A stretch of 57,460 bases of DNA from Ruminococcus sp. (GCA_017450925.1 JAFSSS010000026.1:1-57460), one strand, 5' to 3'; shown: positions 15,800 to 25,117, counted from the stretch's first letter. Notes: generated from the sequence alone by a model not told the origin. Numbers and translations: made by a program.

Positions 15800-17038
15800 A
15801 TGGAAAAAAAAATTCGCAGAGTTGTTGTTACCGGCATCGGCGCAGTTACACCTATCGGTCTGACCGCTGACGAAACATGGTCGGCTATGCTCGAGGGCAA
15901 AAACGGCATCGCGCCCATAACCCTGTTCGATACATCTGAATTCAAAACGAAGCTGGCAGCAGAGGTCAAGGGCTTTGAGCCGAGGAACTATATGGAAAAG
16001 GCCGAGATACTCAAGACAGACCGCTATGCGATCTTCGGCATCGCCGCATCGCAGGAGGCTGTGGATGACAGCGGCATCATGGGAACAGTTGACCCGGAAA
16101 GATTTGCCGTATATTTCGGCTCCGGCATAGGCGGCATCTCTTCCTTTGAGACCGAGCATACCAAGCTGATGCAGCGCGGCCCCAAGAGAGTTTCGCCATA
16201 CTTCGTGCCCGAGCTTATCGCCAACATGGCAGCGGGAATGATCGCTATCAGATTTAACTGTCAGAATGCGGCTCTGCCCGCAGTTACTGCCTGTGCATCC
16301 GGCTCAAATGCGATCGGTGAGGCTATCAGAGCTATCAGACACGGCTACTGCGACGCTGCGATAACCGGCGGCTGCGAGGCTGCAATCACTCCCACAGGCG
16401 TGGCCGGCTTTGTCAATATGCAGGCGCTCTCCGTTTCGGAGGATCCCGATGCGGCTTCACTGCCCTTTGACAAGAGACGTGCAGGCTTCGTTATCGGCGA
16501 GGGCGGCGCTGCTCTTATCCTTGAGGAGTATGAGCACGCCAAGGCAAGAGGCGCTAAGATATATGCCGAGGCTGTGGGCTACGGCTCGACCTGCGACGCA
16601 CATCACATCACTGCTCCCGACCCGGAGGCCGGCGGAGCATCAAGGGCTATGAAGCAGGCTCTCGAGGAGGCCGGATATACAGGGGCAGAGACCGTGTATG
16701 TCAACGCCCACGGCACAGGAACACCCCTTAACGACAAGTCGGAGACAAAGGCTGTCAAGCTTGCTTTGGGCGAAAGGGCAAAGGATGCTTATATAAGCTC
16801 CACCAAGTCCATGACAGGACATATGCTGGGCGCTGCCGGTGCAGTAGAGGCTATCGCCTGCGTGAAGGCTCTTCAGGAGGGCATTATCCCGCCCACGATC
16901 AACCTTAATGAGCCGGACGAAGAATGCGACCTCAACTACTGCCCCAACACAGCAGTGAAGGCCGACATTGAGCTGGCAGTTTCAAATTCACTCGGCTTCG
17001 GCGGACACAACGCCTGCGTGGCATTCAGAAAGATCTGA
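15800..17038 (+). CDS. fabF: 3-oxoacyl-[acyl-carrier-protein] synthase II
   Basis: Condensing enzyme that elongates acyl-ACP with malonyl-ACP. The 412-residue protein has the nucleophile Cys165 (VTACASGSNAIGEA) and the catalytic histidines in NAHGTGTPLND and STKSMTGHMLGAAG. This Cys-His-His triad separates it from FabH. It is the only condensing enzyme in the operon, so chain initiation must rely on a fabH elsewhere. Confidence 0.96.
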   Translation: MEKKIRRVVVTGIGAVTPIGLTADETWSAMLEGKNGIAPITLFDTSEFKTKLAAEVKGFEPRNYMEKAEILKTDRYAIFGIAASQEAVDDSGIMGTVDPERFAVYFGSGIGGISSFETEHTKLMQRGPKRVSPYFVPELIANMAAGMIAIRFNCQNAALPAVTACASGSNAIGEAIRAIRHGYCDAAITGGCEAAITPTGVAGFVNMQALSVSEDPDAASLPFDKRRAGFVIGEGGAALILEEYEHAKARGAKIYAEAVGYGSTCDAHHITAPDPEAGGASRAMKQALEEAGYTGAETVYVNAHGTGTPLNDKSETKAVKLALGERAKDAYISSTKSMTGHMLGAAGAVEAIACVKALQEGIIPPTINLNEPDEECDLNYCPNTAVKADIELAVSNSLGFGGHNACVAFRKI

Positions 17039-17058
17039 CCCTCGGGAGGGGAAAGTAT

Positions 17059-17499
17059 ATGAACGAAAGCAATATAAGAAAATATGCCGAGCTTATGAAG
17101 GAGCTTGGCTTAACAGCGCTGGAGATCAACGAGACTACCGGCAATGTGCGCCTTGAACGCACCCCGGCACCCGTTGCTGCTGCAATACCCGCGGCGGCGG
17201 CTCCGGCACCTGCGGCAGCACCGGTCGCTGCTCCGGCCGCTCCGGCCGCTGCAAGCGATGTTATAAGAGTTAAATCACCTATGGTGGGAGTGTTCTATGC
17301 CGCTCCCGCCGAGAACGCCGAGGCATTTGTCAAGGTGGGAGACAGGGTGACAAAGGGACAGACCCTCTGCATAGTAGAGGCTATGAAGCTGATGAACGAG
17401 CTGCCCGCCGAGCAGGATGGTATCATTACCGAGATCTGTGTGGAGAACGGACAGGTCGTTGATTACGGCATGACCCTGTTTGAAATGAAAAAGGCCTGA
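17059..17499 (+). CDS. accB: Biotin carboxyl carrier protein of acetyl-CoA carboxylase
   Basis: A 146-residue carrier that shuttles CO2 on biotin between AccC and the AccAD carboxyltransferase. After a short N-terminal domain there is an Ala/Pro-rich flexible linker (about 38-67) and the biotinyl domain with Lys110 in VEAMKLMNE. GGGAGGGG precedes the ATG. Confidence 0.95.
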   Translation: MNESNIRKYAELMKELGLTALEINETTGNVRLERTPAPVAAAIPAAAAPAPAAAPVAAPAAPAAASDVIRVKSPMVGVFYAAPAENAEAFVKVGDRVTKGQTLCIVEAMKLMNELPAEQDGIITEICVENGQVVDYGMTLFEMKKA

Positions 17500-17555
17500 C
17501 AGCAGCGCGCTCATACCCGGGCGCCTGTTTTGCTGATTAATAAAGGAATGATGAT

Positions 17556-17993
17556 ATGAATAAGGAAGAGATCATGCAGATACTCCCCCACAGAGACAAT
17601 ATGCTGCTTGTAGATGAATGCGAGCTTGTGGGTGAGGAGAGCCGCGGAAAATATCACGTCCGGGGAGATGAATTTTTTCTTCAAGGGCATTTCCCGGGCT
17701 ATCCCATTGTTCCCGGCGTCATCCAGTGCGAGATACTGGCGCAGTCTGCCTGCGCACTGCTTGCCGACAAGATGAAGGAGGGGCTCATGCCCCTTTATAC
17801 GGGGCTCAACAACGTCAAGTTCCGAAATCCCGTAAGACCCGGAGATACCTTTGAAACGGTCTGCCGTCTGACTAAGGTAAAGCACCCGTTTTATTTTGCT
17901 TCCGGCGAGGGCTATGTTGACGGAAAGCTTTGCGTAAAGGCAGAGTTTTCCTTTGCACTCAAGGAGAGTGAGTTATGTTTTCCAAAGTCCTGA
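17556..17993 (+). CDS. fabZ: 3-hydroxyacyl-[acyl-carrier-protein] dehydratase
   Basis: A 145-residue hot-dog-fold dehydratase. The catalytic residues are His45 (GHFPGYPIVPG) and Glu59 (VIQCE). The N-terminal EEIMQILPHRDNMLLVD is the family signature. Its 3' end overlaps accC by 19 bases, a tight coupling of dehydratase and carboxylase genes. AAAGGAATGATGAT lies before the ATG. Confidence 0.96.
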   Translation: MNKEEIMQILPHRDNMLLVDECELVGEESRGKYHVRGDEFFLQGHFPGYPIVPGVIQCEILAQSACALLADKMKEGLMPLYTGLNNVKFRNPVRPGDTFETVCRLTKVKHPFYFASGEGYVDGKLCVKAEFSFALKESELCFPKS

Positions 17994-19282
17994 TAGCTAA
18001 CCGCGGCGAGATCGCGGTAAGAATTATTCGCGCCTGCAAGGAAATGGGCATCAGCACCGTTGCGGTATATTCCGAGGCCGACAGAGACGCGCTCCATGTC
18101 GCTCTTGCGGATGAAAGCTACTGCATCGGCGAAGCAAGTGCTGCCGACAGCTATCTCAACGAGGAGAGGATCGTATCTGCAGCTCTCGTTTCGGGTGCGC
18201 AGGCGATACACGCGGGCTACGGCTTTCTTTCGGAGAATGCCCACTTCTCACAGCTCTGCGCCAAGAACGGCATAGTATTCATCGGCCCGGCCGCCGAGAC
18301 TATGGAGCGCCTTTCCGATAAGACCACTATCAAAAACCTTATGGAGGAGGCCGGCCTTGACGTCATTAAGGGCACGGATGTGCTGACAAGCGTGGATGAA
18401 GCAAGGGCAGCCGCTGAAAGGATAGGCTACCCCGTGATGCTGAAGGCCCGCTCCGGCGGCGGCGGACGGGGCATTCGTCTCGTTGAGAGCGAGAGCGAGA
18501 TGGAGAGCAATTATATGACCGCAGTTTCCGAGGGCGAGGCCGCTTTCGGCGACGGCGCTGTTTATATGGAAAAATATGTCTATCCCGCAAAGCATATCGA
18601 GATGCAGATAATCGCTGACGAGGCGGGGAATGTTGTCTGCCTCGGAGAAAGAGACTGCTCTGTTCAGCGGAGGCATCAGAAGCTGATCGAGGAGTCGCCC
18701 TCCCCTGCCGTAAGCAGCAAAATGCGCACAGAGCTTATCGAAAAGGTCACCAAGGCGGTCAAGCAGATAGGCTATGTGGGCGTGGGAACGCTGGAATTCC
18801 TGCTGGACAGGGACTGCCGCTTCTGGTTCATGGAGATGAACGTAAGGCTGCAGGTCGAGCATAGCGTTACCGAGATGCTTACCAACATCGACCTTGTGAA
18901 GTGGCAGATAAGAACTGCCGCAGGTGTGTCACTTAATTTCACACAGAAGGACGTTGCACTTATGGGCTCGGCTCTCGAATGCCGCATAAATGCCCTTTCC
19001 ACCGGCAAGCTGGGAATGCTCCACGTTGCGGGAGGACCCTCGGTGAGATTTGACACCTATCTGGTGCAGGGTGTGGAGATATCGCCCTTTTACGACTCGC
19101 TGATAGGCAAGCTTATCGTCCGGGCAGGCACCCGTGAGGAGGCCTTGCGGAAAATGAAGGCCGCTCTCTGCGAGCTGGTCATCGAGGGGATAAAGACCAA
19201 TATCCACCAGCAGCTGAGGCTTATCGGTGACGAAAAGTTCATGAACGGAGAATATGATCTGACATTTATGGAAGGCAGGTAA
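17975..19282 (+). CDS. accC: Acetyl-CoA carboxylase, biotin carboxylase subunit
   Basis: ATP-grasp enzyme that carboxylates biotin on AccB. The 435-residue protein has the N-terminal MFSKVLIANRGEIAVRIIRA, the glycine-rich ATP loop RSGGGGRGIRLV, GERDCSVQRRHQKLIEE, and the catalytic MEMNVRLQVEHSVTEM. It is slightly shorter than the usual 445-450 residues because of a compact C-terminus. The start lies in fabZ after AAGGAGAGTGAG. Confidence 0.96.
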   Translation: MFSKVLIANRGEIAVRIIRACKEMGISTVAVYSEADRDALHVALADESYCIGEASAADSYLNEERIVSAALVSGAQAIHAGYGFLSENAHFSQLCAKNGIVFIGPAAETMERLSDKTTIKNLMEEAGLDVIKGTDVLTSVDEARAAAERIGYPVMLKARSGGGGRGIRLVESESEMESNYMTAVSEGEAAFGDGAVYMEKYVYPAKHIEMQIIADEAGNVVCLGERDCSVQRRHQKLIEESPSPAVSSKMRTELIEKVTKAVKQIGYVGVGTLEFLLDRDCRFWFMEMNVRLQVEHSVTEMLTNIDLVKWQIRTAAGVSLNFTQKDVALMGSALECRINALSTGKLGMLHVAGGPSVRFDTYLVQGVEISPFYDSLIGKLIVRAGTREEALRKMKAALCELVIEGIKTNIHQQLRLIGDEKFMNGEYDLTFMEGR

Positions 19283-19288
19283 AGGCTT

Positions 19289-20152
19289 ATGCCGATCCTT
19301 GATTTTTTATACAAGCCGAAAAACGAGTTGGAAAAGGGCGGACGCGCCGTGGCTCCCATTCAAGCGGATGCCAATGAGCCGGAAAAGACCTGCCCCAACT
19401 GTCATAAGGCTATACCGCTAAGCCGTATATGGGCAAACAGCAACACCTGCTCCTGCGGCTATCATTTCCGGATGAGCGCACGGCAGAGAATAACCTTCAT
19501 CACCGACAAGGGCAGCTTCATGGAGATGTTTAAGGAGATAAAGTCCGGCGACCCTCTCGGCTTTGACGGCTACAAGCAGAAGCTGGAGACCGTCCGGGCT
19601 GCCTCAAATGAAGAGGAGGCAGTTATCTGCGGCAGCTGCACTATCGGCGGGACAAGATGTATGCTCTTTGTAATGGAGCCGAATTTCATGATGGGATCAA
19701 TGGGCTCGGCAGTCGGCGAAAGGATAACACGCACCTTTGAGTATGCCACAGAAAAGGGTCTGCCGGTAGTGGGCTTTACCGTCTCCGGCGGCGCAAGGAT
19801 GCAGGAGGGGCTTATCTCACTGATGCAAATGGCCAAGACCAGCGGCGCGGTAAAGCGTCACAGCGATGCGGGGCTGTTCTATCTTACGGTGCTTACCGAC
19901 CCCACCACCGGCGGCGTTACCGCCAGCTTTGCTATGGAGGGAGATATCATCCTCGCCGAGCCGGGTGCGACCGTGGGCTTTGCGGGAGCGAGGGTCATCG
20001 AGCAGACCACGAGAAAGACTCTGCCAAAGGGCTTTCAGAAGGCGGAGTTTCTGCTGGAGCATGGCTTTGCGGATGCGATCACTCCGAGGCGCTCGCAGAA
20101 ATCGCTGGTGTCGATGCTTTTGAAAATGCACTGCGGAGGTGATGCGACGTGA
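19289..20152 (+). CDS. accD: Acetyl-CoA carboxylase, carboxyltransferase beta subunit
   Basis: Transfers the carboxyl group from biotin to acetyl-CoA together with AccA. The 287-residue protein has an N-terminal zinc ribbon (Cys35, Cys38, Cys54, Cys56) and a crotonase-fold domain with VSGGARMQEG and DPTTGGVTASFA. The second knuckle is CSC, one residue shorter than the usual CXXC, an oddity that may affect zinc geometry. It overlaps accA by 4 bases (GTGA). Confidence 0.95.
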   Translation: MPILDFLYKPKNELEKGGRAVAPIQADANEPEKTCPNCHKAIPLSRIWANSNTCSCGYHFRMSARQRITFITDKGSFMEMFKEIKSGDPLGFDGYKQKLETVRAASNEEEAVICGSCTIGGTRCMLFVMEPNFMMGSMGSAVGERITRTFEYATEKGLPVVGFTVSGGARMQEGLISLMQMAKTSGAVKRHSDAGLFYLTVLTDPTTGGVTASFAMEGDIILAEPGATVGFAGARVIEQTTRKTLPKGFQKAEFLLEHGFADAITPRRSQKSLVSMLLKMHCGGDAT

Positions 20153-20934
20153 GCGGGAACGCCTATGACATCGTTAAAAAAGCCCGAAGCTCGGGACGCT
20201 ACACGGGCATCGACTTTATAAAGGGGATATTCAACCACTTCTTTGAGCTGCACGGCGACAGGAGATTTGCCGACGACTCTGCCGTGATAGGCGGAGTGGC
20301 TTATCTTGAAAATATGCCCGTGACCGTTATCGCCATAGAAAAGGGACACAACGCAAGAGAGCGTATGCAGAGGCTTTTCGGCGCTCCCAACCCGGAGGGC
20401 TACCGCAAGGCCTTGAGGCTGATGAAGCAGGCCGAGAAGTTCGCCCGGCCGGTGATCTGCTTTGTGGATACCTCCGGCGCTTACTGCGGCATCGGTGCCG
20501 AGGAGCGGGGGCAGGGGCTGGCTATCGCCGAGAACCTCTGCGAGATGATGACGCTCAAGACCCCCGTTATCTCTATCCTTATCGGCGAAGGCGGCAGCGG
20601 CGGCGCGCTGGCTCTTTCGGTGGCCGACAGGGTATATATGCTGGAAAATGCCGTCTATTCCGTGATCTCGCCGGAGGGCTGCGCCTCAATACTCTGGAAG
20701 GACAGCTCAAAGGCGGCTGATGCTGCCGAATGCTTGAAGCTCACCGCAAAGGATGCACTAAGGCTGGGTGTCATCGAGGACATTATCAGCGAGGATAATA
20801 TGGAGCAGCCCGAGTTTTTCAACGGCATCAAGGATATGCTGATCAATGACATTCGCAGGCTTGGCAGCATCCCCACAGAAGCAATGCTTGATGAACGATA
20901 CAACAGGTTCCGTGCCTTCGGAAGATCGGAGTAA
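20149..20934 (+). CDS. accA: Acetyl-CoA carboxylase, carboxyltransferase alpha subunit
   Basis: Partner of AccD. The 261-residue protein has a GTG start that overlaps the accD stop, after the ribosome site GCGGAGGTGA. Landmarks are RKALRLMKQAEKFARPVICFVDTSGAYCGI, the oxyanion segment IGEGGSGGALAL and the VISPEGCASILWKD segment. The very N-terminal helical region is shorter than in E. coli AccA, as is normal in Firmicutes. Confidence 0.95.
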   Translation: MSGNAYDIVKKARSSGRYTGIDFIKGIFNHFFELHGDRRFADDSAVIGGVAYLENMPVTVIAIEKGHNARERMQRLFGAPNPEGYRKALRLMKQAEKFARPVICFVDTSGAYCGIGAEERGQGLAIAENLCEMMTLKTPVISILIGEGGSGGALALSVADRVYMLENAVYSVISPEGCASILWKDSSKAADAAECLKLTAKDALRLGVIEDIISEDNMEQPEFFNGIKDMLINDIRRLGSIPTEAMLDERYNRFRAFGRSE

Positions 20935-20940
20935 TATGAT

Positions 20941-22575
20941 ATGACCTTATATCAGAAATACTGTAAAGAGACCTTTGACGGCAGCGGCAGGCTCACCGAT
21001 TTTGAGCTTGCCTATCCCGATGACTTCAATTTCGGTTACGACGTGGTGGATGAATATGCCCGTCTGGAGCCGGATAAGCGGGCGCTGGTCTGGTGCGATG
21101 TTTACGGAAACGAAAGGATATTCACCTTTTCGCAGTTGAGTGATGCAAGCAGCCGCTGCGCCAGCGTGCTGAAAAACGCCGGCATCGGCAGGGGCGACAA
21201 GGTGCTGGTGGCGCTGAAAAAGCACTATGAATACTGGATAACCGTTATTGCGCTCCACAAGCTGGGGGCGGTCATCATCCCCGTAACGCATATGCTGACG
21301 GCAAAGGATTATATCTACAGGATCGAAAGCACGCCTATCAAGGGCTTTATTATCACCCATGACGGCGATATCTGCGACAGAGTGCTTGAGGCCGTAAATA
21401 AAACCGGCATCGACTGCTGCCTTTGGACTATCCGCCAGAACAAGGCGGGCTTTCGCAATCTCACCCGGGAAATGGAAGAGGCCTCTCCCCTGCCGGAAAG
21501 GATCAAGACAAATGTCCGCGACCCTATGCTCCTCTATTTCACCTCCGGCACCACAGGGCTGCCGAAGGGGGTCATCCACGACCACAGCTATCCGCTGTCG
21601 CATATCGTGACTGCCAAATACTGGCATCACGTTAAGGATAACGGTCTGCACTTTACCGTGGCGGAAACAGGCTGGGCTAAATCCTCGTGGGGAAAGCTCT
21701 ACGGCCAGTGGCTGGCAGGCTCGGCGGTCATGGTCTTTGACTTTGACAACTTCGACCCCAAAATGATGATGCATATACTGAATAAATATGAAGTCACCAC
21801 CTTCTGCGCACCGCCTACGGTATATAGATATCTGGTGCGCTCGGGAATACCCGAGCTGCCGAAGCTTACTCACGCCACCACGGCGGGAGAGCTGCTCAAT
21901 CCCGAGGTGTTCAGACTCTTCAAGGAAAAGACCGGCCTTTCGCTCTGCGAGGGCTACGGTCAGACCGAGACAGCCCTGCTCACCGGGAATTTCGATGCGG
22001 CCGCCTCAACTGCCGGCTCAATGGGCGTACCCTCGCCGCAGTATAATGTTAAGATACTCCGTGAGGACGGCAGCGAGACCGCTGACGGCGAGGTAGGCGA
22101 GGTATGCGTCATCCCCAGGAAGGAGGGCGTTCTCCCCGACGGACTGTTCACGGCCTATCTCAACAACGAGGAGCTTTACAGGCAGGTCTGGCGCGGAGGC
22201 GTGTTCCACACCGGCGACTCTGCCAGCCGCGACAGCGAGGGACGCTTTTGGTTCAACGGCAGGTTCGATGATATCATCAAGACCGGCGGCTACCGCGTGG
22301 GACCCTACGAGATCGAGAATGTGCTTATGGAGCATCCCGATGTGCTGGAATGCAGCGTCATCGGCGTGCCGGACAAGCTAAGAGGGCAGGCGATCAAGGC
22401 CTTTATCAAGCTGCGTCCGGGTGTAATGCCCGAGCATTCCCTTGAAAAGCAGATCAAGGAATTTGCCAACACCCGCCTTTCGGATTACAAATGGGTGCGC
22501 CTTATCGAGTTCGTTGAAGAAATGCCGCGGACAGTCACCGGAAAGATCCGCAAGGCCTCGCAGCGCTCCGAGTGA
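20941..22575 (+). CDS. AMP-forming acyl-CoA synthetase (acetyl-CoA synthetase/medium-chain type)
   Basis: Activates a carboxylic acid to its acyl-CoA through an acyl-adenylate. The 544-residue protein has the ATP loop YFTSGTTGLPKG, the A5 motif GYGQTE, the hinge GRFDDIIKTGGYR and the C-terminal catalytic lysine in TVTGKIRKA. Its layout is closest to the medium-chain/benzoate-type synthetases. It follows accA by 6 bases inside the fatty acid operon, so an attractive role is priming synthesis from external short or branched acids; the substrate itself is inferred, not shown. Confidence 0.9.
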   Translation: MTLYQKYCKETFDGSGRLTDFELAYPDDFNFGYDVVDEYARLEPDKRALVWCDVYGNERIFTFSQLSDASSRCASVLKNAGIGRGDKVLVALKKHYEYWITVIALHKLGAVIIPVTHMLTAKDYIYRIESTPIKGFIITHDGDICDRVLEAVNKTGIDCCLWTIRQNKAGFRNLTREMEEASPLPERIKTNVRDPMLLYFTSGTTGLPKGVIHDHSYPLSHIVTAKYWHHVKDNGLHFTVAETGWAKSSWGKLYGQWLAGSAVMVFDFDNFDPKMMMHILNKYEVTTFCAPPTVYRYLVRSGIPELPKLTHATTAGELLNPEVFRLFKEKTGLSLCEGYGQTETALLTGNFDAAASTAGSMGVPSPQYNVKILREDGSETADGEVGEVCVIPRKEGVLPDGLFTAYLNNEELYRQVWRGGVFHTGDSASRDSEGRFWFNGRFDDIIKTGGYRVGPYEIENVLMEHPDVLECSVIGVPDKLRGQAIKAFIKLRPGVMPEHSLEKQIKEFANTRLSDYKWVRLIEFVEEMPRTVTGKIRKASQRSE

Positions 22576-22587
22576 AAGAGGTGCGGT

Positions 22588-23163
22588 ATGTCGAATGATA
22601 TAAAACGCGCCAACAAGCGCGAGGAGCTTATCATCGCGGGCATCAACGAGATCAGCCGCTGCGGCATTGCAGGCTTTTCCATGCGCCGTGCCGCAGAGAA
22701 TGCAGGAGTTTCCTGCGCAGCACCCGCAAGGCATTTCGGCGGTAAGCAGGGCTTTATAGCAGCGATCATCGAATATGTATACGCCCAGTGGCACGACGAG
22801 CAGATGCGCATCCTTGCAAGCTGCGGCAGCTCCACCCGCGAAAAGCTGGTCTGCTTCAGCGTGGGGTATATCAAGTTCCTTGTTGAGAAGCCCCATTTCC
22901 GCTCCATACTGATGCTCAAGGACGACGAGCTGGACAACACCTATCAGGGGCGCGGCCGCACCACCGAGCTTACGCTGAAGCTGGTGGATGAATACTGCAA
23001 AGAGGTCGGCATGGACGAGCAGACAAGACTGAGAAAGTTCTATATCGTCAGATCGCTTATCTACGGAGCCTCGCTGATGTTCGACAACGGCGAGCTTTCC
23101 TACAGCGACAAGGTGCTGGACATCGTCAGACAAAGCATCGACCGTGAATTTGATCTGCCGTGA
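22588..23163 (+). CDS. TetR-family transcriptional regulator
   Basis: A 191-residue repressor with an N-terminal helix-turn-helix (about residues 8-55: ISRCGIAGFSMRRAAENAGVSCAAPARHFGGK) and an all-helical ligand domain. As the last gene of the fatty acid operon it is likely to sense an acyl-CoA or acyl-ACP and control the promoter at 12802, where a candidate operator is present. It replaces the FabT/FapR-type regulators usual in other Firmicutes. AAGAGGTGCG precedes the ATG. Confidence 0.9.
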   Translation: MSNDIKRANKREELIIAGINEISRCGIAGFSMRRAAENAGVSCAAPARHFGGKQGFIAAIIEYVYAQWHDEQMRILASCGSSTREKLVCFSVGYIKFLVEKPHFRSILMLKDDELDNTYQGRGRTTELTLKLVDEYCKEVGMDEQTRLRKFYIVRSLIYGASLMFDNGELSYSDKVLDIVRQSIDREFDLP

Positions 23164-23180
23164 TGAAGAGAATACAGGAA

Positions 23181-23214
23181 AAACGGCCCGAAGGAGATCT
23201 CCCTCGGGCCGTTT
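23181..23214. terminator. Terminator of the fatty acid operon
   Basis: AAACGGCCCGA (23181-23191) pairs perfectly with TCGGGCCGTTT (23204-23214), followed by TGTTGTTTTT. Convergent with the NlpC/P60 gene, so it likely works in both directions. Confidence 0.88.
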
Positions 23215-23249
23215 GTTGTTTTTGTAACTTTTATGATCTGTGACTATGC

Positions 23250-24812
23250 TCAAATGATCCTTACGATCGCATTTACAGGATTGTAATACATCGCTGTGGA
23301 TGCAGCCTGCATACGGATGCCGTCGCGCCAGTTCATTGCATGAACGACCATTCCGTTGCCGACATACATCATCGCATGATTATAGCCGTTGGCAACGATG
23401 ATGTCTCCCGGCTGCATTTCGGAGGCGGACACTCTCTTTCCGAGAAGCATCTGTCCGTAGGCCGAATGCGGGAGCGATACGCCGATCTGCTGATAGGCCA
23501 GCATCGTGAGGCCGGAGCAGTCGGTGGCGCGGAAGCGTGTGCCGCAGCTTACGTAAGCGCCGCCCACGTTTGCCATAGCATAGGCGACCACCTTGTCGAT
23601 CTTGATCTGTCGGGTGATGACCTGTGTGGCAGCCTTTGTCGTTCTATAGACGCTGCTTGCCTTGACATAGCTGCCCTTGTAGTCGCCGCTTGTGAGCTTG
23701 ACATAGGTGCCGCTGACGCTCCCGGCTGACCTGCCTGCGATCGCCTTGCCGGCTGCATCGACGCGGATGCCCTCGCCGAAGGTCTGATAGGCCGTAGTAC
23801 CGTTCGACTTGAACTTGCCGTTTTTGAGCGTATAAAGGGTGATGCCTTTTTTCAGTCTGAAATAGGTCGTTGAGCCGGTGGTAAGGGTCTTGGTGGTCTT
23901 GGCAGAGGTAAGCTGCCTGCTGACAGCCTCTACAGAGATCTTATAGGACGTACTCTTTTTAAGGTACTTGGCAGGGTCGCTGTAGATCGAAATGTAGCCG
24001 TCCCGCTTGACAGCCTCAAGCTTGACGGTCTTGAGCTTCTTGCCGTCAACATAGACGTTGAAAACTGTTGCATCGCGGTAATCCGAAAGATTGCTGATGC
24101 CGATGCCCAGCTTGTCGGCGGAATTGAAGGCCTCGGTGAGCTTGGGCTTGACAGGAGCAGCCGCAGCCGCCTGTGCCGCGGTCTTGCGCCTTACCAGCGA
24201 AACGTTGAGATAATAGCCCTTAAGCTCCCCTTCAGTGATAAGGATGAACTTTGCGGGGTTGGTCTTTTTATTTTTGCCCTCGCAGTTGTTACCATAAACA
24301 TCGCAGAGGACAGCGGTGAAATAGCCGGCATCTTCAAGCTCATCCACACGGACCATGCCGCTCTTGGTGAGCTTGTAATATGTCCTTCCCTTTGCAGAGT
24401 AGTAGATCGTCTTTTCGGCGGTCACGGCGGTAAAGGTCTTTGACCATGCAGATACGGCGCCGTCAGCCGATGCCCTTACTCTTACGGTATGCTTGGTCTC
24501 GGGAGCAAAATAGCTGGTGCCGCCTGTGATCTCAAACACATAGTTCTTGCCGGCCAGCTTTTCTATAGTGGTGCGGAAAGTCTTTTCCCCGTCCACCGCG
24601 ATCTCAAATACGGTCTCTTTGTCGTAGTCATCGGGATTGTTGAGCTTCAGCTCAAATTTTCCCGAGAACACTGCGATCTCTGAAAGCACGGGCGTTGACA
24701 GCACAGAAACCGTCGCGCCGTCACTGCCGACTGCCTGTACGGGCATCACGGCAGCTGTGAGCATCAGCAGCATCGTCACAAAAGTTACAGCCTTTGAAAT
24801 AAATCTGTTCAT
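23250..24812 (-). CDS. Secreted NlpC/P60 cell-wall hydrolase with SH3-like repeats
   Basis: A 520-residue exported protein: signal peptide to about residue 28 (VMPVQA), two extended beta-repeat regions resembling SH3/fibronectin-type modules (each with TYYKL or TYFRL and a following GYFTAV-like strand), and a C-terminal NlpC/P60 peptidase. The catalytic residues are Cys432 (ATDCSGL), His479 (NHAMMYVG) and probably His491. Such enzymes cut D-Glu-diaminopimelate bonds in peptidoglycan during wall turnover. AGGAGG lies 6 bases before the ATG. Its transcription runs toward the TetR gene and stops at the shared hairpin 23181-23214. Confidence 0.9.
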   Translation of the reverse strand: MNRFISKAVTFVTMLLMLTAAVMPVQAVGSDGATVSVLSTPVLSEIAVFSGKFELKLNNPDDYDKETVFEIAVDGEKTFRTTIEKLAGKNYVFEITGGTSYFAPETKHTVRVRASADGAVSAWSKTFTAVTAEKTIYYSAKGRTYYKLTKSGMVRVDELEDAGYFTAVLCDVYGNNCEGKNKKTNPAKFILITEGELKGYYLNVSLVRRKTAAQAAAAAPVKPKLTEAFNSADKLGIGISNLSDYRDATVFNVYVDGKKLKTVKLEAVKRDGYISIYSDPAKYLKKSTSYKISVEAVSRQLTSAKTTKTLTTGSTTYFRLKKGITLYTLKNGKFKSNGTTAYQTFGEGIRVDAAGKAIAGRSAGSVSGTYVKLTSGDYKGSYVKASSVYRTTKAATQVITRQIKIDKVVAYAMANVGGAYVSCGTRFRATDCSGLTMLAYQQIGVSLPHSAYGQMLLGKRVSASEMQPGDIIVANGYNHAMMYVGNGMVVHAMNWRDGIRMQAASTAMYYNPVNAIVRII

Positions 24813-24956
24813 AATAAACCTCCTATGCTGAAAAGTATAGCATAGAAATGGTAACAGAAAGTAATAGTCCTGTAACTATTTTGTAAACGTTGATATCGAA
24901 TTGTAATCAATTTTATATATTTTGCTCAAACAGTGACGGATTTTTGTGCAATATGC

Positions 24957-24998
24957 AAAACGGCTCCTCTTAGTGCAAGCCAAGAGGAGCCGTTTTTT
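24957..24998 (-). terminator. Terminator of the small lipoprotein gene
   Basis: On the minus strand AACGGCTCCTCTT pairs with AAGAGGAGCCGTT around a ten-base loop and ends in TTTTGC. It lies directly after the 38-residue lipoprotein gene. The 145 bases between here and the NlpC/P60 start contain only that gene's AT-rich promoter region. Confidence 0.85.
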
Positions 24999-25000
24999 GG

Positions 25001-25117
25001 TTACAGAATGTTACAAAGCTCCTGCATTGGAGCGGCCACATAATTATCGGGGCCGCAGGAGCCAAGTGCCAGCGCTGCCGCAAGTACCGCAGCAAGAACG
25101 ATCAGCTTTCGTTTCAA
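25001..25117 (-). CDS. Very small predicted lipoprotein (38 residues)
   Basis: A TTG-started ORF of 38 codons with GGGGGAG five bases upstream, its own promoter (25186-25158) and its own terminator. It starts MKRKLIVLAAVLAAALALGS and then Cys21, a good lipoprotein signal with lipobox LGSC; the mature peptide is only 18 residues (begins CGPDNYVAAPM). Function is unknown. Being flanked by a dedicated promoter and terminator argues strongly that it is a real gene although too short for most gene finders. Confidence 0.7.
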   Translation of the reverse strand: MKRKLIVLAAVLAAALALGSCGPDNYVAAPMQELCNIL

